Below, piece by piece: positions 48,901 through 58,987 of a DNA stretch of 64,000 nt. The position numbers and the translations under genes were made by a program. Source of the stretch: Candidatus Peregrinibacteria bacterium GW2011_GWA2_33_10 (GTDB taxonomy: Bacteria; Patescibacteriota; Gracilibacteria; UBA1369; GWC2-33-13). Where the stretch lies: the NCBI GenBank assembly GCA_000989565.1, contig LBOO01000001.1:32032-96031 (forward strand). The letters are read 5' to 3'. How positions within the stretch are numbered: the stretch's first letter is position 1; every line of letters begins with the position of its first letter. Under the pieces are notes generated by a model. That model had not been told where the DNA came from. It saw nothing but the letters and a program-made list of their open reading frames with translations, and made no database searches.

Positions 48901-49008
48901 CACGTAATCCTTAATACGTAATTCGTAATTCGTAATCCGTAATTCGTAAAAGGAATATTTTCAATAATAAAAATACATTTTACAAATTACGGATTACGAA
49001 TTACGTGC
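48900..49008. repeat. heptamer-built inverted repeat, copy A3
   Basis: gcacgtaatccttaatacgtaattcgtaattcgtaatccgtaattcgtaaa … tttacaaattacggattacgaattacgtgc. Confidence 0.9.
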
Positions 49009-49116
49009 CATGAACTAACCACACTTCAGTCTCTTCAACTTGTCAAGCCTACTTTTCCCACTCCCCATTAAATCTATGCTATAATATAGAGATTTAAATA
49101 AAAATAAAAACAAAAA

Positions 49117-50433
49117 ATGAAATTCAAATTATTAAAAATATTATTTATTTTATTCACGATTTTATCGCTGCCAAAAGCTACCGGCGCGGATGATGGCAAT
49201 TTTATTTGTCCTTCTTTCCCATGCGAAAAAACAGTGGAAATAACAGCGTATTATTCTCCCCTGCCGGATCAAAAAACATATTTCACAGGTAGTTATGAAG
49301 GCGATATCAGACTAAATGGCGATGGAGTGCTGAGCGCAGACAATACAGTGGTTTATCCGGGAATGATAGCCGCACCGAAAACTTACCCTTTTGGCACAAA
49401 AATAGAAATTCCGAAAGTCGGTTTAACCACAGTACACGATAGAGGCGGAGCAATTGTTCAAAGCGGTTCGGAAAGGGGTAATCAACATGACCGCATCGAT
49501 ATATGGATGGGTCATGGAGACGAAGGATTAACACGAGCAAAAAAATGGGGCCGACGAACTTTAACCGTGAATATATTGGGAAAAAGAGATGATTTAAAAG
49601 ATCATGATTACGTCGTCTTACTTCAAAATTACCTCATGGAATTTTTATATTTATACGGAACAATTACAGGCATTTATGACGAAGATACTCTTCAAGCCGT
49701 TTTAAAATATCAAATGGACAACAAAATAATCGAAAATGAAAATTCCCATGGAGCCGGACGATTTGGTCCAAAAACAAGAGAAAACATGGAAAAAAACATT
49801 GAAGAATATGAAAAAAACAGATTTCAATTTCTTGAAATAAATATTGGAAAAAATCAACAAGGCGAAGAAGTAAAAAAATTGCAGACATATTTAATAAAAC
49901 TAAATTACCTACCAACTCCGCAAATTTCCGGAATTTATGATCAAAAAACCATTGAAGCGGTCTATAAATTTCAAATCCAAAATAAAATAATTCAAAGCGA
50001 ACTTGATCAAGGAGCCGGTTATTTCGGACCAAAAACCAGAACAAAATTAAAAGAAATTTTGACGGACAAAAAGGAATATATGAAAATTCTTGCTCAAAAC
50101 ACACCATTAAAAACAGCAAAAATAGAAACTGTTGAAATAATTGAATTTTCAAAAAATTTGAATTTCGGGGATACGGGCGAAGAAGTCAAAAAACTCCAAA
50201 ATCATTTGAAAAAGTTGGGATTTTTCACATCATCGACAACCGGTATTTATGGTGAAATAACGCAAAATGCCGTATTCAAATTTCAACAATCACAAAAAAT
50301 CGTACATACCGAGAATGAAATTGGCGCCGGAAAACTTGGTCCGGAAACCAGAAGCAGATTAAATACAATTATTGGCATCGACCATAATATACTTCAACAA
50401 ATTTCCCTCAAAAAAGCACAAAAATTAAATTAA
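49117..50433 (+). CDS. secreted 3D-domain protein with three peptidoglycan-binding domains
   Basis: Signal peptide; 'TVEITAYYSPLPDQ…MIAAPKTYPFGTKIEIPKVG…VHDRGGAIV…RIDIWMG'; three repeats 'VKKLQTYLIKLNY…GIYDQKTIEAVYKFQ…GAGYFGPKTR'. Confidence 0.88.
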   Translation: MKFKLLKILFILFTILSLPKATGADDGNFICPSFPCEKTVEITAYYSPLPDQKTYFTGSYEGDIRLNGDGVLSADNTVVYPGMIAAPKTYPFGTKIEIPKVGLTTVHDRGGAIVQSGSERGNQHDRIDIWMGHGDEGLTRAKKWGRRTLTVNILGKRDDLKDHDYVVLLQNYLMEFLYLYGTITGIYDEDTLQAVLKYQMDNKIIENENSHGAGRFGPKTRENMEKNIEEYEKNRFQFLEINIGKNQQGEEVKKLQTYLIKLNYLPTPQISGIYDQKTIEAVYKFQIQNKIIQSELDQGAGYFGPKTRTKLKEILTDKKEYMKILAQNTPLKTAKIETVEIIEFSKNLNFGDTGEEVKKLQNHLKKLGFFTSSTTGIYGEITQNAVFKFQQSQKIVHTENEIGAGKLGPETRSRLNTIIGIDHNILQQISLKKAQKLN

Positions 50434-50948
50434 ATAATCAAATAAAAATAAATCCGGCTACCAATATCTGTTTTTAAAACTTTACAGGCTTTAATATCTG
50501 TTAATTCACAATCCAAAGAAATGATCAAAGCGCCTTTTTTGGCTTCTTTTAAAATTTTTTCCTGAACCTTACTTATTACTCTGTTGGTTAAAAAAAAGTA
50601 AACAACATCGAAATCACCAATATCAAATTCAAAAAAATTCTTTTTAAGAAAAACAACTTTGGATTTTTTAAAATAGCACCTAAACTTGGAAAAAAAATAA
50701 AATAAATAACTTAATTCCACTCCAACCAATCTTTTCGGATTTTGTTTTTCCGCGCTAAACAGAAAATCTCCAATCCCTGATCCCAAATCAACAATTTTTT
50801 TATTTTTCAAATCTGTATTTTTCAAAATCAAATCACTGATTTTTTTTCTGGTCCCCATAAAAGGAACTTTTGTTTTATTAAAAAGCCAAACAAAATAAAT
50901 TAAATAAAACATCAACAAACCCGCAAAAATATAGAAAAAATAAATCAT
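50430..50948 (-). CDS. class I SAM-dependent methyltransferase-like membrane-anchored protein
   Basis: N-terminal TM; 'KKIVDLGSGIGDFLFSAEKQNPKRLVGVELSYLF'. Confidence 0.75.
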   Translation of the reverse strand: MIYFFYIFAGLLMFYLIYFVWLFNKTKVPFMGTRKKISDLILKNTDLKNKKIVDLGSGIGDFLFSAEKQNPKRLVGVELSYLFYFFSKFRCYFKKSKVVFLKKNFFEFDIGDFDVVYFFLTNRVISKVQEKILKEAKKGALIISLDCELTDIKACKVLKTDIGSRIYFYLII

Positions 50949-51697
50949 TTTTTTTCAAATAAAATTACATTCGGAACCAAAGCCAAATTATCAACCAAAT
51001 TTTTATAACCCAAATATTGAACTTTTAATCCTGTTGATGTTCCGCCATCCAAATTTATAACTTCATCAATTTCTATATCCATCTTTAAAATCTCTTCCAT
51101 GAATTCATACAAACTCAATAAATATGAATCAGAAACAAAAATATATATATTCCCCTGTTTATCATTACCAATCGCGGTCCTGCGAGATTTTTTTCCTGAA
51201 TTTTCTTTGATAAAACCTTTCCCATCCTTAATTAATAAAGGAAAACTCTGCAACGCATAATCAAAAACATCAGTATCAATAATAGGTTCATCTTGTAAAT
51301 CGCTAATTCTGAAATGATTATCGGAAATGGACATCATTGCACTTTTTTGCTGATCAAACATTCTATCTCCAACTCTTTTCCCATCAATCATTAAAAAACC
51401 TGAAGGTGTATAATCTTCATGAAAATAACTGCCATTAATCACAATAAAATTCGCTCCGAAATCCAATTCATTGATCCTTTTAGGTGTTTCCAAGTTTTTT
51501 ACACTAATTTTAAAATTATCAGGATCCACTTTTATCACCTCAATAGATCCATCTACATTATCAATATTAAAATTCCAATCTTTAAAACTCATTTCATCAC
51601 CGATATTTTTCCAGTCATTACTCAAATAAGTGAATTCTCCGCATGAAGAAAATAAAAAAATGGATAAAGAAAACATAAAAAGTAAGATTTTTTTCAT
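50945..51697 (-). CDS. phosphodiester glycosidase family (NAGPA-like) lipoprotein
   Basis: Lipobox-like 'FLFSSC'; 'FIVINGSYFHEDYTPSGFLMIDGK', 'RRTAIGNDKQGNIYIFVSD', 'EVINLDGGTSTGLKV'. Confidence 0.82.
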   Translation of the reverse strand: MKKILLFMFSLSIFLFSSCGEFTYLSNDWKNIGDEMSFKDWNFNIDNVDGSIEVIKVDPDNFKISVKNLETPKRINELDFGANFIVINGSYFHEDYTPSGFLMIDGKRVGDRMFDQQKSAMMSISDNHFRISDLQDEPIIDTDVFDYALQSFPLLIKDGKGFIKENSGKKSRRTAIGNDKQGNIYIFVSDSYLLSLYEFMEEILKMDIEIDEVINLDGGTSTGLKVQYLGYKNLVDNLALVPNVILFEKK

Positions 51698-52116
51698 GAA
51701 TTGAAAATTATTGATCTTGTTAAATTATCATCCAAAATTTTAAAATTAATTTTTAACGCGTTTTCTAAACTTAAATCAACTTTCTGCGCCCATTCTACTA
51801 TTACCAAACTATTAAGATCATTTAAATATTCATAAAATCCCAGATTCTCCAAATCATGATTATTTTCAATTCTATACAAATCAAAATGTATTAACTTTTT
51901 CTTATCACCGTAATATTCCCGAACTAACGTATAACTCGGACTTTTTATTGATTTTTCCGAAACACCCAAAACTTTCCCGATACCTTTCACAAAAACCGTT
52001 TTTCCAACTCCAAAATCTCCATAAAGCAAAATCAAATTTTTTGCATTAACATGCTCCTTCAAAATTTTCATAGCGATATTCTTCGTATCTTCCTCACTAT
52101 AAGATAAAAATTCCAT
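51694..52116 (-). CDS. tsaE: tRNA threonylcarbamoyladenosine biosynthesis ATPase TsaE
   Basis: 'LILLYGDFGVGKTVFVKGIGKVLG', 'SPSYTLVREY', 'LIHFDLYRIEN'. Confidence 0.93.
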   Translation of the reverse strand: MEFLSYSEEDTKNIAMKILKEHVNAKNLILLYGDFGVGKTVFVKGIGKVLGVSEKSIKSPSYTLVREYYGDKKKLIHFDLYRIENNHDLENLGFYEYLNDLNSLVIVEWAQKVDLSLENALKINFKILDDNLTRSIIFNS

Positions 52117-52242
52117 TACAATTTACAATTATTCTATTTAAATTTATAGATAGATTTCCAAGTCACTGATTTCCGATCTTCCTTTGCTTCTCTACCTAAA
52201 AAAGAGTATACTATATTAATTACAACAAATAAAAACAAATAT

Positions 52243-54456
52243 ATGACAAATAAAAAAATAAAATATTTTGGAATTGCTTTAATATTCACATTAAGCACAA
52301 TTTTTAGCACGAAATTTCTCAATTTAAACACGAATTACTACAAAGCTTCAATTATTGACATTCAACAATCCGCGCCATTTAATGGCACATCACAGCCAAT
52401 AAAGGAAATTCCGAATTGGGCGGCATTGAATGACAGTGAAAGAAAAATGATCTATCAAGATTTAAAAAATCTCAACAAAATCATTCCCGCCCCTCTTTAC
52501 AATCCGATAAATTTGATAAAAACATTGGAAGGATTAACTTACGGAACCAAAGAATACACAGATCTGATAAATGAAAAAATCACATATTCCGTACCTTATG
52601 GAGGCAATTATCAACTCGACGGCATGGAATTGACCGGAAGCCATCCTGCCATAGATATCAAAATTCCAATAGGAACACCTGTTTACGCGATAGCCAATGG
52701 AGTTGTTACGAAAGCTGTTAACACTAGCGGAGGTTTTGGCAATCACATAGTCATAGGACACTACAATGCCCCGACATTAAGCGATCTTAACATTAGCGAA
52801 ACTCTTTATTCTTCTTATTCTCACCTAAGTTCCATTTTGGTTAAAGAAGGAGAACTAATCGAAAAAGGCAAATTAATCGGATACTCGGGACAAAGCGGTA
52901 TCGCGACAACGCCTCATTTACATTTTCAAATTGACAAATTAAGCTCACCATTTAAGCCATATTGGCCATTTACATCAGCTGAAGCTCAAGCAGCCGGATA
53001 TAGTTTTTTTCAAGCGATAAATAATGGATTAGGCAAAGAGAATATAGAAAAATACACCATTAATCCATTGATTTACGTTCAAAAATATCTGAATTTTGAA
53101 GGCCAACCTGAACAAAAAGCAGAGGAAAAAGAAATTCCTTCAATAAATAATGAAGAAGAAAATAAAGAAAATATTCCAAGCACACCTGAAAACATCAGCC
53201 AACCGAAAAATTCTCCCCCTGAAGAAATAAAAGAAGATATCAAAGAAAACATACCTGAAAATATTGATTCCATTCCTGAAAATCGCGAAATCGTAATAGA
53301 TAAAAAACGAAATTTTCAAGAATTTAAAATAATTAATGAAAATTTCTATCTTCTTGGCAATCCCGTGATAGTACAAATCAAAACTATCGACAAAAATATG
53401 GAAATTATAACCAATCCTGAAATAGACAACGAAATAAAAGTCGAGCTAAACCCAATCTCATATAAACTCAATAAAAACATTTTAACAAAAACGGACTTTA
53501 TAGACGGCAGCGCCATAATCGGTTTTACTCCGCAAGAAGCCGGAACTATAAATTTAAGCCTGAGCTATAACGACGAAATTTTTATTAGTCAGCCAATTAC
53601 GATACTTGGACAAGCAAATAAAACCACCAATATAAAAATTGAAACACAGCGTTATTTTTCTTTATTTGATCCACAGCCCATAATTATTAAATTAATCGAT
53701 GAAAATAGTAACATAACACCATGGGATGACAACCTTGCAGAATTACAAATAGAGGTAATCACAGGAAAAGGCTACACAAATCCTCAAAAACTGACAAAAT
53801 TCGATTTCCGTGAAGGAATAGCAATAATCAATTTCACGGGAGAAGATATGACCGATGCCCGAATAAAAATTTATAATGAAAAAATTCAGGCCTTAAGTCC
53901 ATTACTTGAGCCAAAATTATTTACGGATATTGATGCCGTAAATCCAAGTTACGAAGCAATTTACGATTTAAAAAAGAAAAGAATTATAGAAGGATATGAA
54001 GACGGCAGTTTTAAGCCTGATAATTTGGTAGCGCGAGTTGAAGCACTTAAACTAATTTTACGATCCGCAAATTCAAATCTAAATACAAATTTAGAAAAAA
54101 AATATTCTGATATTATAGATGATTCTTGGTACACTAAATACATCGCTACAGCTCAGTCAATGCAAATTGTCGAAGGATATCCGGACGGAACATTTAAGCC
54201 TGAAAATCAAGTTTCACGCGCTGAATTTTATAAAATGCTATTAAAAACATTTAATATTGAAATAGATCCTGTTATATCTGAAAATCCCTATAATGACACC
54301 GAAAATCTTCAATGGTATGCTCCGTACGCGCAAAAAGTAAAGCAATTAAATTTAATAGACTCGCAAGATAATTACTTCTACCCGGAAAAACCCATGACCC
54401 GCGCCGAAATCGTCGAAAGCATCTATAGGCTCGAGAAATCAGTTAAAAAAAATTAA
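52243..54456 (+). CDS. M23-family peptidase with C-terminal SLH repeats
   Basis: 'GSHPAIDIKIPIGTPVYAIANGVVTKAV', 'SYSHLSSILVKEGELIEKGKLIGYSGQSGIATTPHLHFQI'; SLH 'IIEGYEDGSFKPDNLVARVEALKLIL', 'IVEGYPDGTFKPENQVSRAEFYKMLL'. Confidence 0.9.
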   Translation: MTNKKIKYFGIALIFTLSTIFSTKFLNLNTNYYKASIIDIQQSAPFNGTSQPIKEIPNWAALNDSERKMIYQDLKNLNKIIPAPLYNPINLIKTLEGLTYGTKEYTDLINEKITYSVPYGGNYQLDGMELTGSHPAIDIKIPIGTPVYAIANGVVTKAVNTSGGFGNHIVIGHYNAPTLSDLNISETLYSSYSHLSSILVKEGELIEKGKLIGYSGQSGIATTPHLHFQIDKLSSPFKPYWPFTSAEAQAAGYSFFQAINNGLGKENIEKYTINPLIYVQKYLNFEGQPEQKAEEKEIPSINNEEENKENIPSTPENISQPKNSPPEEIKEDIKENIPENIDSIPENREIVIDKKRNFQEFKIINENFYLLGNPVIVQIKTIDKNMEIITNPEIDNEIKVELNPISYKLNKNILTKTDFIDGSAIIGFTPQEAGTINLSLSYNDEIFISQPITILGQANKTTNIKIETQRYFSLFDPQPIIIKLIDENSNITPWDDNLAELQIEVITGKGYTNPQKLTKFDFREGIAIINFTGEDMTDARIKIYNEKIQALSPLLEPKLFTDIDAVNPSYEAIYDLKKKRIIEGYEDGSFKPDNLVARVEALKLILRSANSNLNTNLEKKYSDIIDDSWYTKYIATAQSMQIVEGYPDGTFKPENQVSRAEFYKMLLKTFNIEIDPVISENPYNDTENLQWYAPYAQKVKQLNLIDSQDNYFYPEKPMTRAEIVESIYRLEKSVKKN

Positions 54457-54463
54457 AAATCAT

Positions 54464-54505
54464 TTAATCAAAAAACAGCAAGAGATTCTGCTGTTTTTTG
54501 ATTAA
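54464..54505. terminator. bidirectional intrinsic terminator
   Basis: TTAATCAAAAAACAGCA agagattc TGCTGTTTTTTGATTAA between convergent genes. Confidence 0.92.
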
Positions 54506-54532
54506 ACCAATATTCAAAAATACATTGATTTT

Positions 54533-55540
54533 TTATAATGAAAAATTCATATCCGTAATAAATTCATCTTTTTCCAATTTATCAAAATTTTGAGTTATGT
54601 TAGCCGGATTATAACCATAAGCATAAGCGGAACAACTCAATTGAAACTTTTTATCATTAGTAACATAAAATTTAATCGGTTTCTCGTAATTGCCGTTGTT
54701 TGAAGTGACAACGCTTTGTTTATCTTGATCAGAATCCTTAATTTCACAAGAAACTTTAGCGTCTTTAATCCCCTCACCTGTTTTTTTATCGATAACTTTG
54801 CCATATACGGATAATAAATAAGTCGCGATTTCATCCTTTTTTTCATCCGGCTTAGATGTTGATGAAACGATAGCTTCAAACGCACATTCACTATAATAAG
54901 GACCTTCATTACGATCACCTTCATAAAGTTCCAAAGTCCCGGCTAATCTATCGATAATTCCATCATTATTTAAAGAATCCATAGCTTTTAAACGCACATA
55001 ATAATTACCCTGCTTAGGATAAGCATCAGCGGTTAAATATTGATTATTTTCTTTTAAAATATCTTTAGACACCAAAACCAATTTTTCAGAACCGGATTTA
55101 ACACCATTTTTCAAATAAAAATCAACAGAAAAGTTTGCTTCATTTAAAGTATCTTTTTTCATCAATTCAGAAAAATTAAATGAAATAAAATTTTTATCAC
55201 TGTATCCAGAGCAAATAAACTCTTTATCCTCATAATAATTCGCAAATTGATATATTATTTTTTTGTTTTCTTCATTTTTTTCCTCATCAATTTTATTTTT
55301 ATTCATCTTTCGCTTTTCCTGTAATTCCCGCCTTTTTTCAATAATTTTTTTTCTTTTCTCTTCTAATTTTGCTTTCTTTTCATCCAATTTTTTCTCTAAA
55401 TCCTTTTTTTTCTGATTTTCAATTCTTTCCGTTTTATTTTTACTTGGCAGTTCCTGATTTGAAATTTGTGCCAAAGAAGCTTGTGGCGCGATTGATAAAA
55501 GCAAAAAACTTAAAACCGAAATTGAAACAATTTTTTTCAT
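54533..55540 (-). CDS. secreted protein with Lys/Glu coiled coil and Ig/carboxypeptidase-regulatory-like C-terminal region
   Basis: Signal peptide; 'EKRKKIIEKRRELQEKRK'; 'LSVYGKVIDKKTGEGIKDAKVSCEIK'. Confidence 0.7.
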   Translation of the reverse strand: MKKIVSISVLSFLLLSIAPQASLAQISNQELPSKNKTERIENQKKKDLEKKLDEKKAKLEEKRKKIIEKRRELQEKRKMNKNKIDEEKNEENKKIIYQFANYYEDKEFICSGYSDKNFISFNFSELMKKDTLNEANFSVDFYLKNGVKSGSEKLVLVSKDILKENNQYLTADAYPKQGNYYVRLKAMDSLNNDGIIDRLAGTLELYEGDRNEGPYYSECAFEAIVSSTSKPDEKKDEIATYLLSVYGKVIDKKTGEGIKDAKVSCEIKDSDQDKQSVVTSNNGNYEKPIKFYVTNDKKFQLSCSAYAYGYNPANITQNFDKLEKDEFITDMNFSL

Positions 55541-55726
55541 ACATTTTTTGTTAAAAATTATATTTTACAAATGAATACTACGAATTCAATTAATAATTAT
55601 TACAAAAAAATTTTTTTTGACAATAAAGTCAAAAAAAGGTATTATAGTATGATTTACTCATTAAAAAAATCTAAATTTAAAAATATACAGATAAATTAAT
55701 TCAAAAAATTATTAACAAAAATTAAA

Positions 55727-57058
55727 ATGACATTCAAAGAAGGACTAAATTTATATCCGGAAAATCCGGATAATATTAAGAGCAATGCAAAAGGTGAATG
55801 GCAAAAATTAGCTACTGCTATTGATGGAAGCATGCTAAGTAGCCCAAAAGAACAAAGAAAAATAGATATAAAGAAGCGTCATCTGGAATTCATGAAGCCA
55901 AAGGTGGATTTTTCTAAAATTGAGGCTTTAAAAAAGCAATTAGGATTATCAGATACCGAAATCAGCAAAGACAAAAGACAAGGGATTGTAAAAGAAAATG
56001 TCGCTCATCTTTATCATGAAAATGTAGTTCTTGGAATACAAAAATTATTAAACGATGCCGGACTTTATGAAGGAGATATTAATGGAAAATATGATAAAGA
56101 TTTTAGACGGTTTGTTAGAGGGGTACAGTTGAAATTAGGCATTAAAAATCCGGACGGTTGGTTTGGTAAAGAAACACTCCAATCCGTAATAAATCATATT
56201 GAAAAAAACACATTAAAACCTAAAGAAAAAACTGATGACCCTGAAACCACAATGAATTTAGCTAGAACAGAAGAAACTTTAACAGAAAGTACCGATCTAG
56301 CCAAAGAAGCGAAAAAAGTATATGATGATTTGCAACCGAATTATACAGCTCTAAATGCACACTTGAATTTTTTTCTTAATCAAAATGATACCAATAAAGC
56401 ATTTTACTCTTTAAATGAAGTTGCTCTTGAAGCATCAAAAGTTACAACAAAGCTTAAAGACGTAAAAAACAAAGATATTTTAAAAAAGTTAAAAGAAGAA
56501 ATTAAAAAAACAGATGATCCTGTGAATGCCATTATAGTGGCAACCATAGAAAATTTAATTGTCGATAATATTAAGCATAATACAACCCAAATAACATTAT
56601 TGAATGATGTACTGATGATAAACCCTGTTGTAAAAAATAAAATTCAAAAATTACTTCAGGAAGATATCCTATCAGAAATTAAAAGACTTCTGGGAGCAAA
56701 AGAATATAAAGATTTGGATGGAAATTCATATTTTATAGAAAAAAATATGGGTTCAAGTGAAATTTCCACTGCTATTATTAATGGACAGCTCCATATAAAT
56801 TATAAAATGAAATACCCGATTACCAAAGTTGAAAAAACAAAAAATAGTGACTTGATTACAACTGGAAATTTTGCCACTGCCGAAACCTTAATTGATTTTA
56901 CACATAATAATGAGATGACCCAAATAAAAAGTAAAGAAGTAAAAACAGAAATTATACCCTCAGCTACTAAAAAAACTAAAATTGATGACAGAACAACAAA
57001 AGAAGCCATGCAAAGTGATATCAATGCTTCCATTCTCGAAAATCTACAAGTGAAATAA
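55727..57058 (+). CDS. hypothetical protein with peptidoglycan-binding-like domain
   Basis: 'VLGIQKLLNDAGLYEGDINGKYDKDFRRFVRGVQLKLGIKNPDGWFGKETLQSV'. Confidence 0.7.
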   Translation: MTFKEGLNLYPENPDNIKSNAKGEWQKLATAIDGSMLSSPKEQRKIDIKKRHLEFMKPKVDFSKIEALKKQLGLSDTEISKDKRQGIVKENVAHLYHENVVLGIQKLLNDAGLYEGDINGKYDKDFRRFVRGVQLKLGIKNPDGWFGKETLQSVINHIEKNTLKPKEKTDDPETTMNLARTEETLTESTDLAKEAKKVYDDLQPNYTALNAHLNFFLNQNDTNKAFYSLNEVALEASKVTTKLKDVKNKDILKKLKEEIKKTDDPVNAIIVATIENLIVDNIKHNTTQITLLNDVLMINPVVKNKIQKLLQEDILSEIKRLLGAKEYKDLDGNSYFIEKNMGSSEISTAIINGQLHINYKMKYPITKVEKTKNSDLITTGNFATAETLIDFTHNNEMTQIKSKEVKTEIIPSATKKTKIDDRTTKEAMQSDINASILENLQVK

Positions 57059-57070
57059 TATTCAAAAACA

Positions 57071-57102
57071 ATAAAAAGCCTTGCCTACGCAAGGCTTTTT
57101 AT
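57071..57102. terminator. bidirectional intrinsic terminator
   Basis: ATAAAAAGCCTTGC ctac GCAAGGCTTTTTAT. Confidence 0.93.
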
Positions 57103-58082
57103 TTTGCGTTAAAAGAAAAAGGATATTTAACAGAAACATCGCCATGCGGCATATTTGAATTATTTCGGCATGTAGCGCTTCTAAAATCAGTTTGAGAAAT
57201 TAAATTCTTCATAAAATCAACAAAATCTTTTTCAAATTCACTGAAATTTCCTGTTACGTTTACACCCTGAATAACAGCTTTTGGATTACCTTTTTTAAAC
57301 ATAAGTTGAAAAGTGATGGTCCCGGACAATCTTGTGTTTAATTTTAATTTTTTATCATAAAACTGTTCAATTGGGTTTTTAAAATCTTCAGATCCAAAAA
57401 TAGTCTTTAAATCAGTACCAAAATCACTTATATAAACTTCCGCAGTGGTAAATTTCGGGGTTGAAGAAAATTCATTGTTTTCCTCCGGAATTTTTCCATA
57501 TTCACTATTATAAAAAGAAGAAACACTATTATAAAGATCCTCCAATGCCGAATCATAACTTATTCCTCTACCAAAAATCTTCGCACCTTGGCTTTCTCGT
57601 AATGTAACAGATTTTAAGCCGGCTTCCTCCCAACTGATATCTTCTATTTTAAGATCAGGGAATTGTTTTTTTAAATGACTTCTTATCCTTGAATTATAAA
57701 AAGCTATCTCATTTTCAGATGATGGCGTTTCTTTATCAAACAAAGGTCCTTCAACAGGAGGTAAAGGTTCTTCAGCACTCGGAACAGATTTTTCATCTTT
57801 ACTCATCAAATCAATTATCGGTTCTTCATACAATGAAACGTTTGTATTCGGTTTTAAAATAAATGGTTTTTTGGAAACAATATCCTCTTTCGGTTTTTTG
57901 GAAACAACTTCCTCTTCCAAAGAAATTGTAAATTCACCATAAGAAGAACTGACTTCATCCCGAGGCATGTTTTCGTTAACTCTGGAATTAAAAGACGAAG
58001 AACAAGAAGATAAAACTTGCAAGCTTAATAAAGCAAGTAAAGAACGAGTAGGTTTCTTTAAATTAAAGTTTAATTTTTCCAT
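57099..58082 (-). CDS. hypothetical lipoprotein
   Basis: Signal sequence with lipobox-like 'LQVLSSCSSS'. Confidence 0.65.
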   Translation of the reverse strand: MEKLNFNLKKPTRSLLALLSLQVLSSCSSSFNSRVNENMPRDEVSSSYGEFTISLEEEVVSKKPKEDIVSKKPFILKPNTNVSLYEEPIIDLMSKDEKSVPSAEEPLPPVEGPLFDKETPSSENEIAFYNSRIRSHLKKQFPDLKIEDISWEEAGLKSVTLRESQGAKIFGRGISYDSALEDLYNSVSSFYNSEYGKIPEENNEFSSTPKFTTAEVYISDFGTDLKTIFGSEDFKNPIEQFYDKKLKLNTRLSGTITFQLMFKKGNPKAVIQGVNVTGNFSEFEKDFVDFMKNLISQTDFRSATCRNNSNMPHGDVSVKYPFSFNAK

Positions 58083-58126
58083 AATGAATAATTAAATAAA
58101 GAGGTTCGAAATATAAATGAATAAGA

Positions 58127-58168
58127 CAAAAAAGACAACCTTTTTTTATAATAAAGAGGTTGTTTTTT
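58127..58168 (-). terminator. intrinsic terminator
   Basis: AAAAAAGACAACCTTTTTTT…AAAGAGGTTGTTTTTT hairpin downstream of the 58184..58912 gene. Confidence 0.65.
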
Positions 58169-58183
58169 AACAAATTCAAAATT

Positions 58184-58912
58184 TTAACCTGCATTAAAAT
58201 AAATATAATACTCCGCGAAAAGTGTAATGGAATTATTTAACGCGTGAAAAATAATAGCCGGCCAAATTGAGCGATTATTTTTAATAAAAATATAATTTAA
58301 AATTAATCCCAAAATAAAAAGTGGCAGTATATTCTTAAATTCCAAATGAGCTGCAGCGAATATTAAAGCTGAAATACCACTCGCCAAATAAGTACCGAAA
58401 CGATTCAAAAAAGTTTGTAAAATAAACCCCCTAAAAAAAATTTCTTCAACCAAAGGCGCTATAATCACCACCACTAAAACAGCGATAAAAATACTTAAAT
58501 TATTGTCACCAAACCATGGAATATGCGAATCCTGCTTTTCAAAACCCGGGACGTGAATACCAAAATTATACTGTAAAATGGAAACCAGATAAGCCATAAA
58601 TAAAAAAATCGCATAACCTTTAAAAATAGATGCGATTCCTTGTAAAATCGGAAATTTTTTAAATCCTACTTCAGAAGCTTTCAATTTATATTTCCTGACA
58701 ATAAAAAAATACCAAGGCAAAATTATAATCGCGCTTTGAATCACAAATAATAAAACAGTTTGCAAACTTTTCTCTTGCGCAAAAATTGAAATATTTTCCA
58801 ATTTTAAAAAAATACCGGTTCCGATAGTCAAAATAATCAGAACCATAATGAGTAAAATTACTCTCAGCAAATCATAAAAATTCCACTTAACTTTTAAATT
58901 GCTTTCATTCAT
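58184..58912 (-). CDS. CPBP family intramembrane glutamic endopeptidase
   Basis: 'PLVEEIFFRGFILQTFLNRFG', 'AAAHLEF', 'IFHALNNS'. Confidence 0.92.
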   Translation of the reverse strand: MNESNLKVKWNFYDLLRVILLIMVLIILTIGTGIFLKLENISIFAQEKSLQTVLLFVIQSAIIILPWYFFIVRKYKLKASEVGFKKFPILQGIASIFKGYAIFLFMAYLVSILQYNFGIHVPGFEKQDSHIPWFGDNNLSIFIAVLVVVIIAPLVEEIFFRGFILQTFLNRFGTYLASGISALIFAAAHLEFKNILPLFILGLILNYIFIKNNRSIWPAIIFHALNNSITLFAEYYIYFNAG

Positions 58913-58987
58913 ATTAATATAAATTAGAAAGTTTTTTAAAATTATAGTAATTTAAAAAAGCGAAAAAAACAATTTTAAGCAGTATTT

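Noticed and set aside
49664-50152. 162-aa minus-strand ORF opposite the peptidoglycan-binding protein
   Set aside because: Antisense of a strongly supported gene with three recognisable domains; translation is Phe/Leu-rich shadow sequence.
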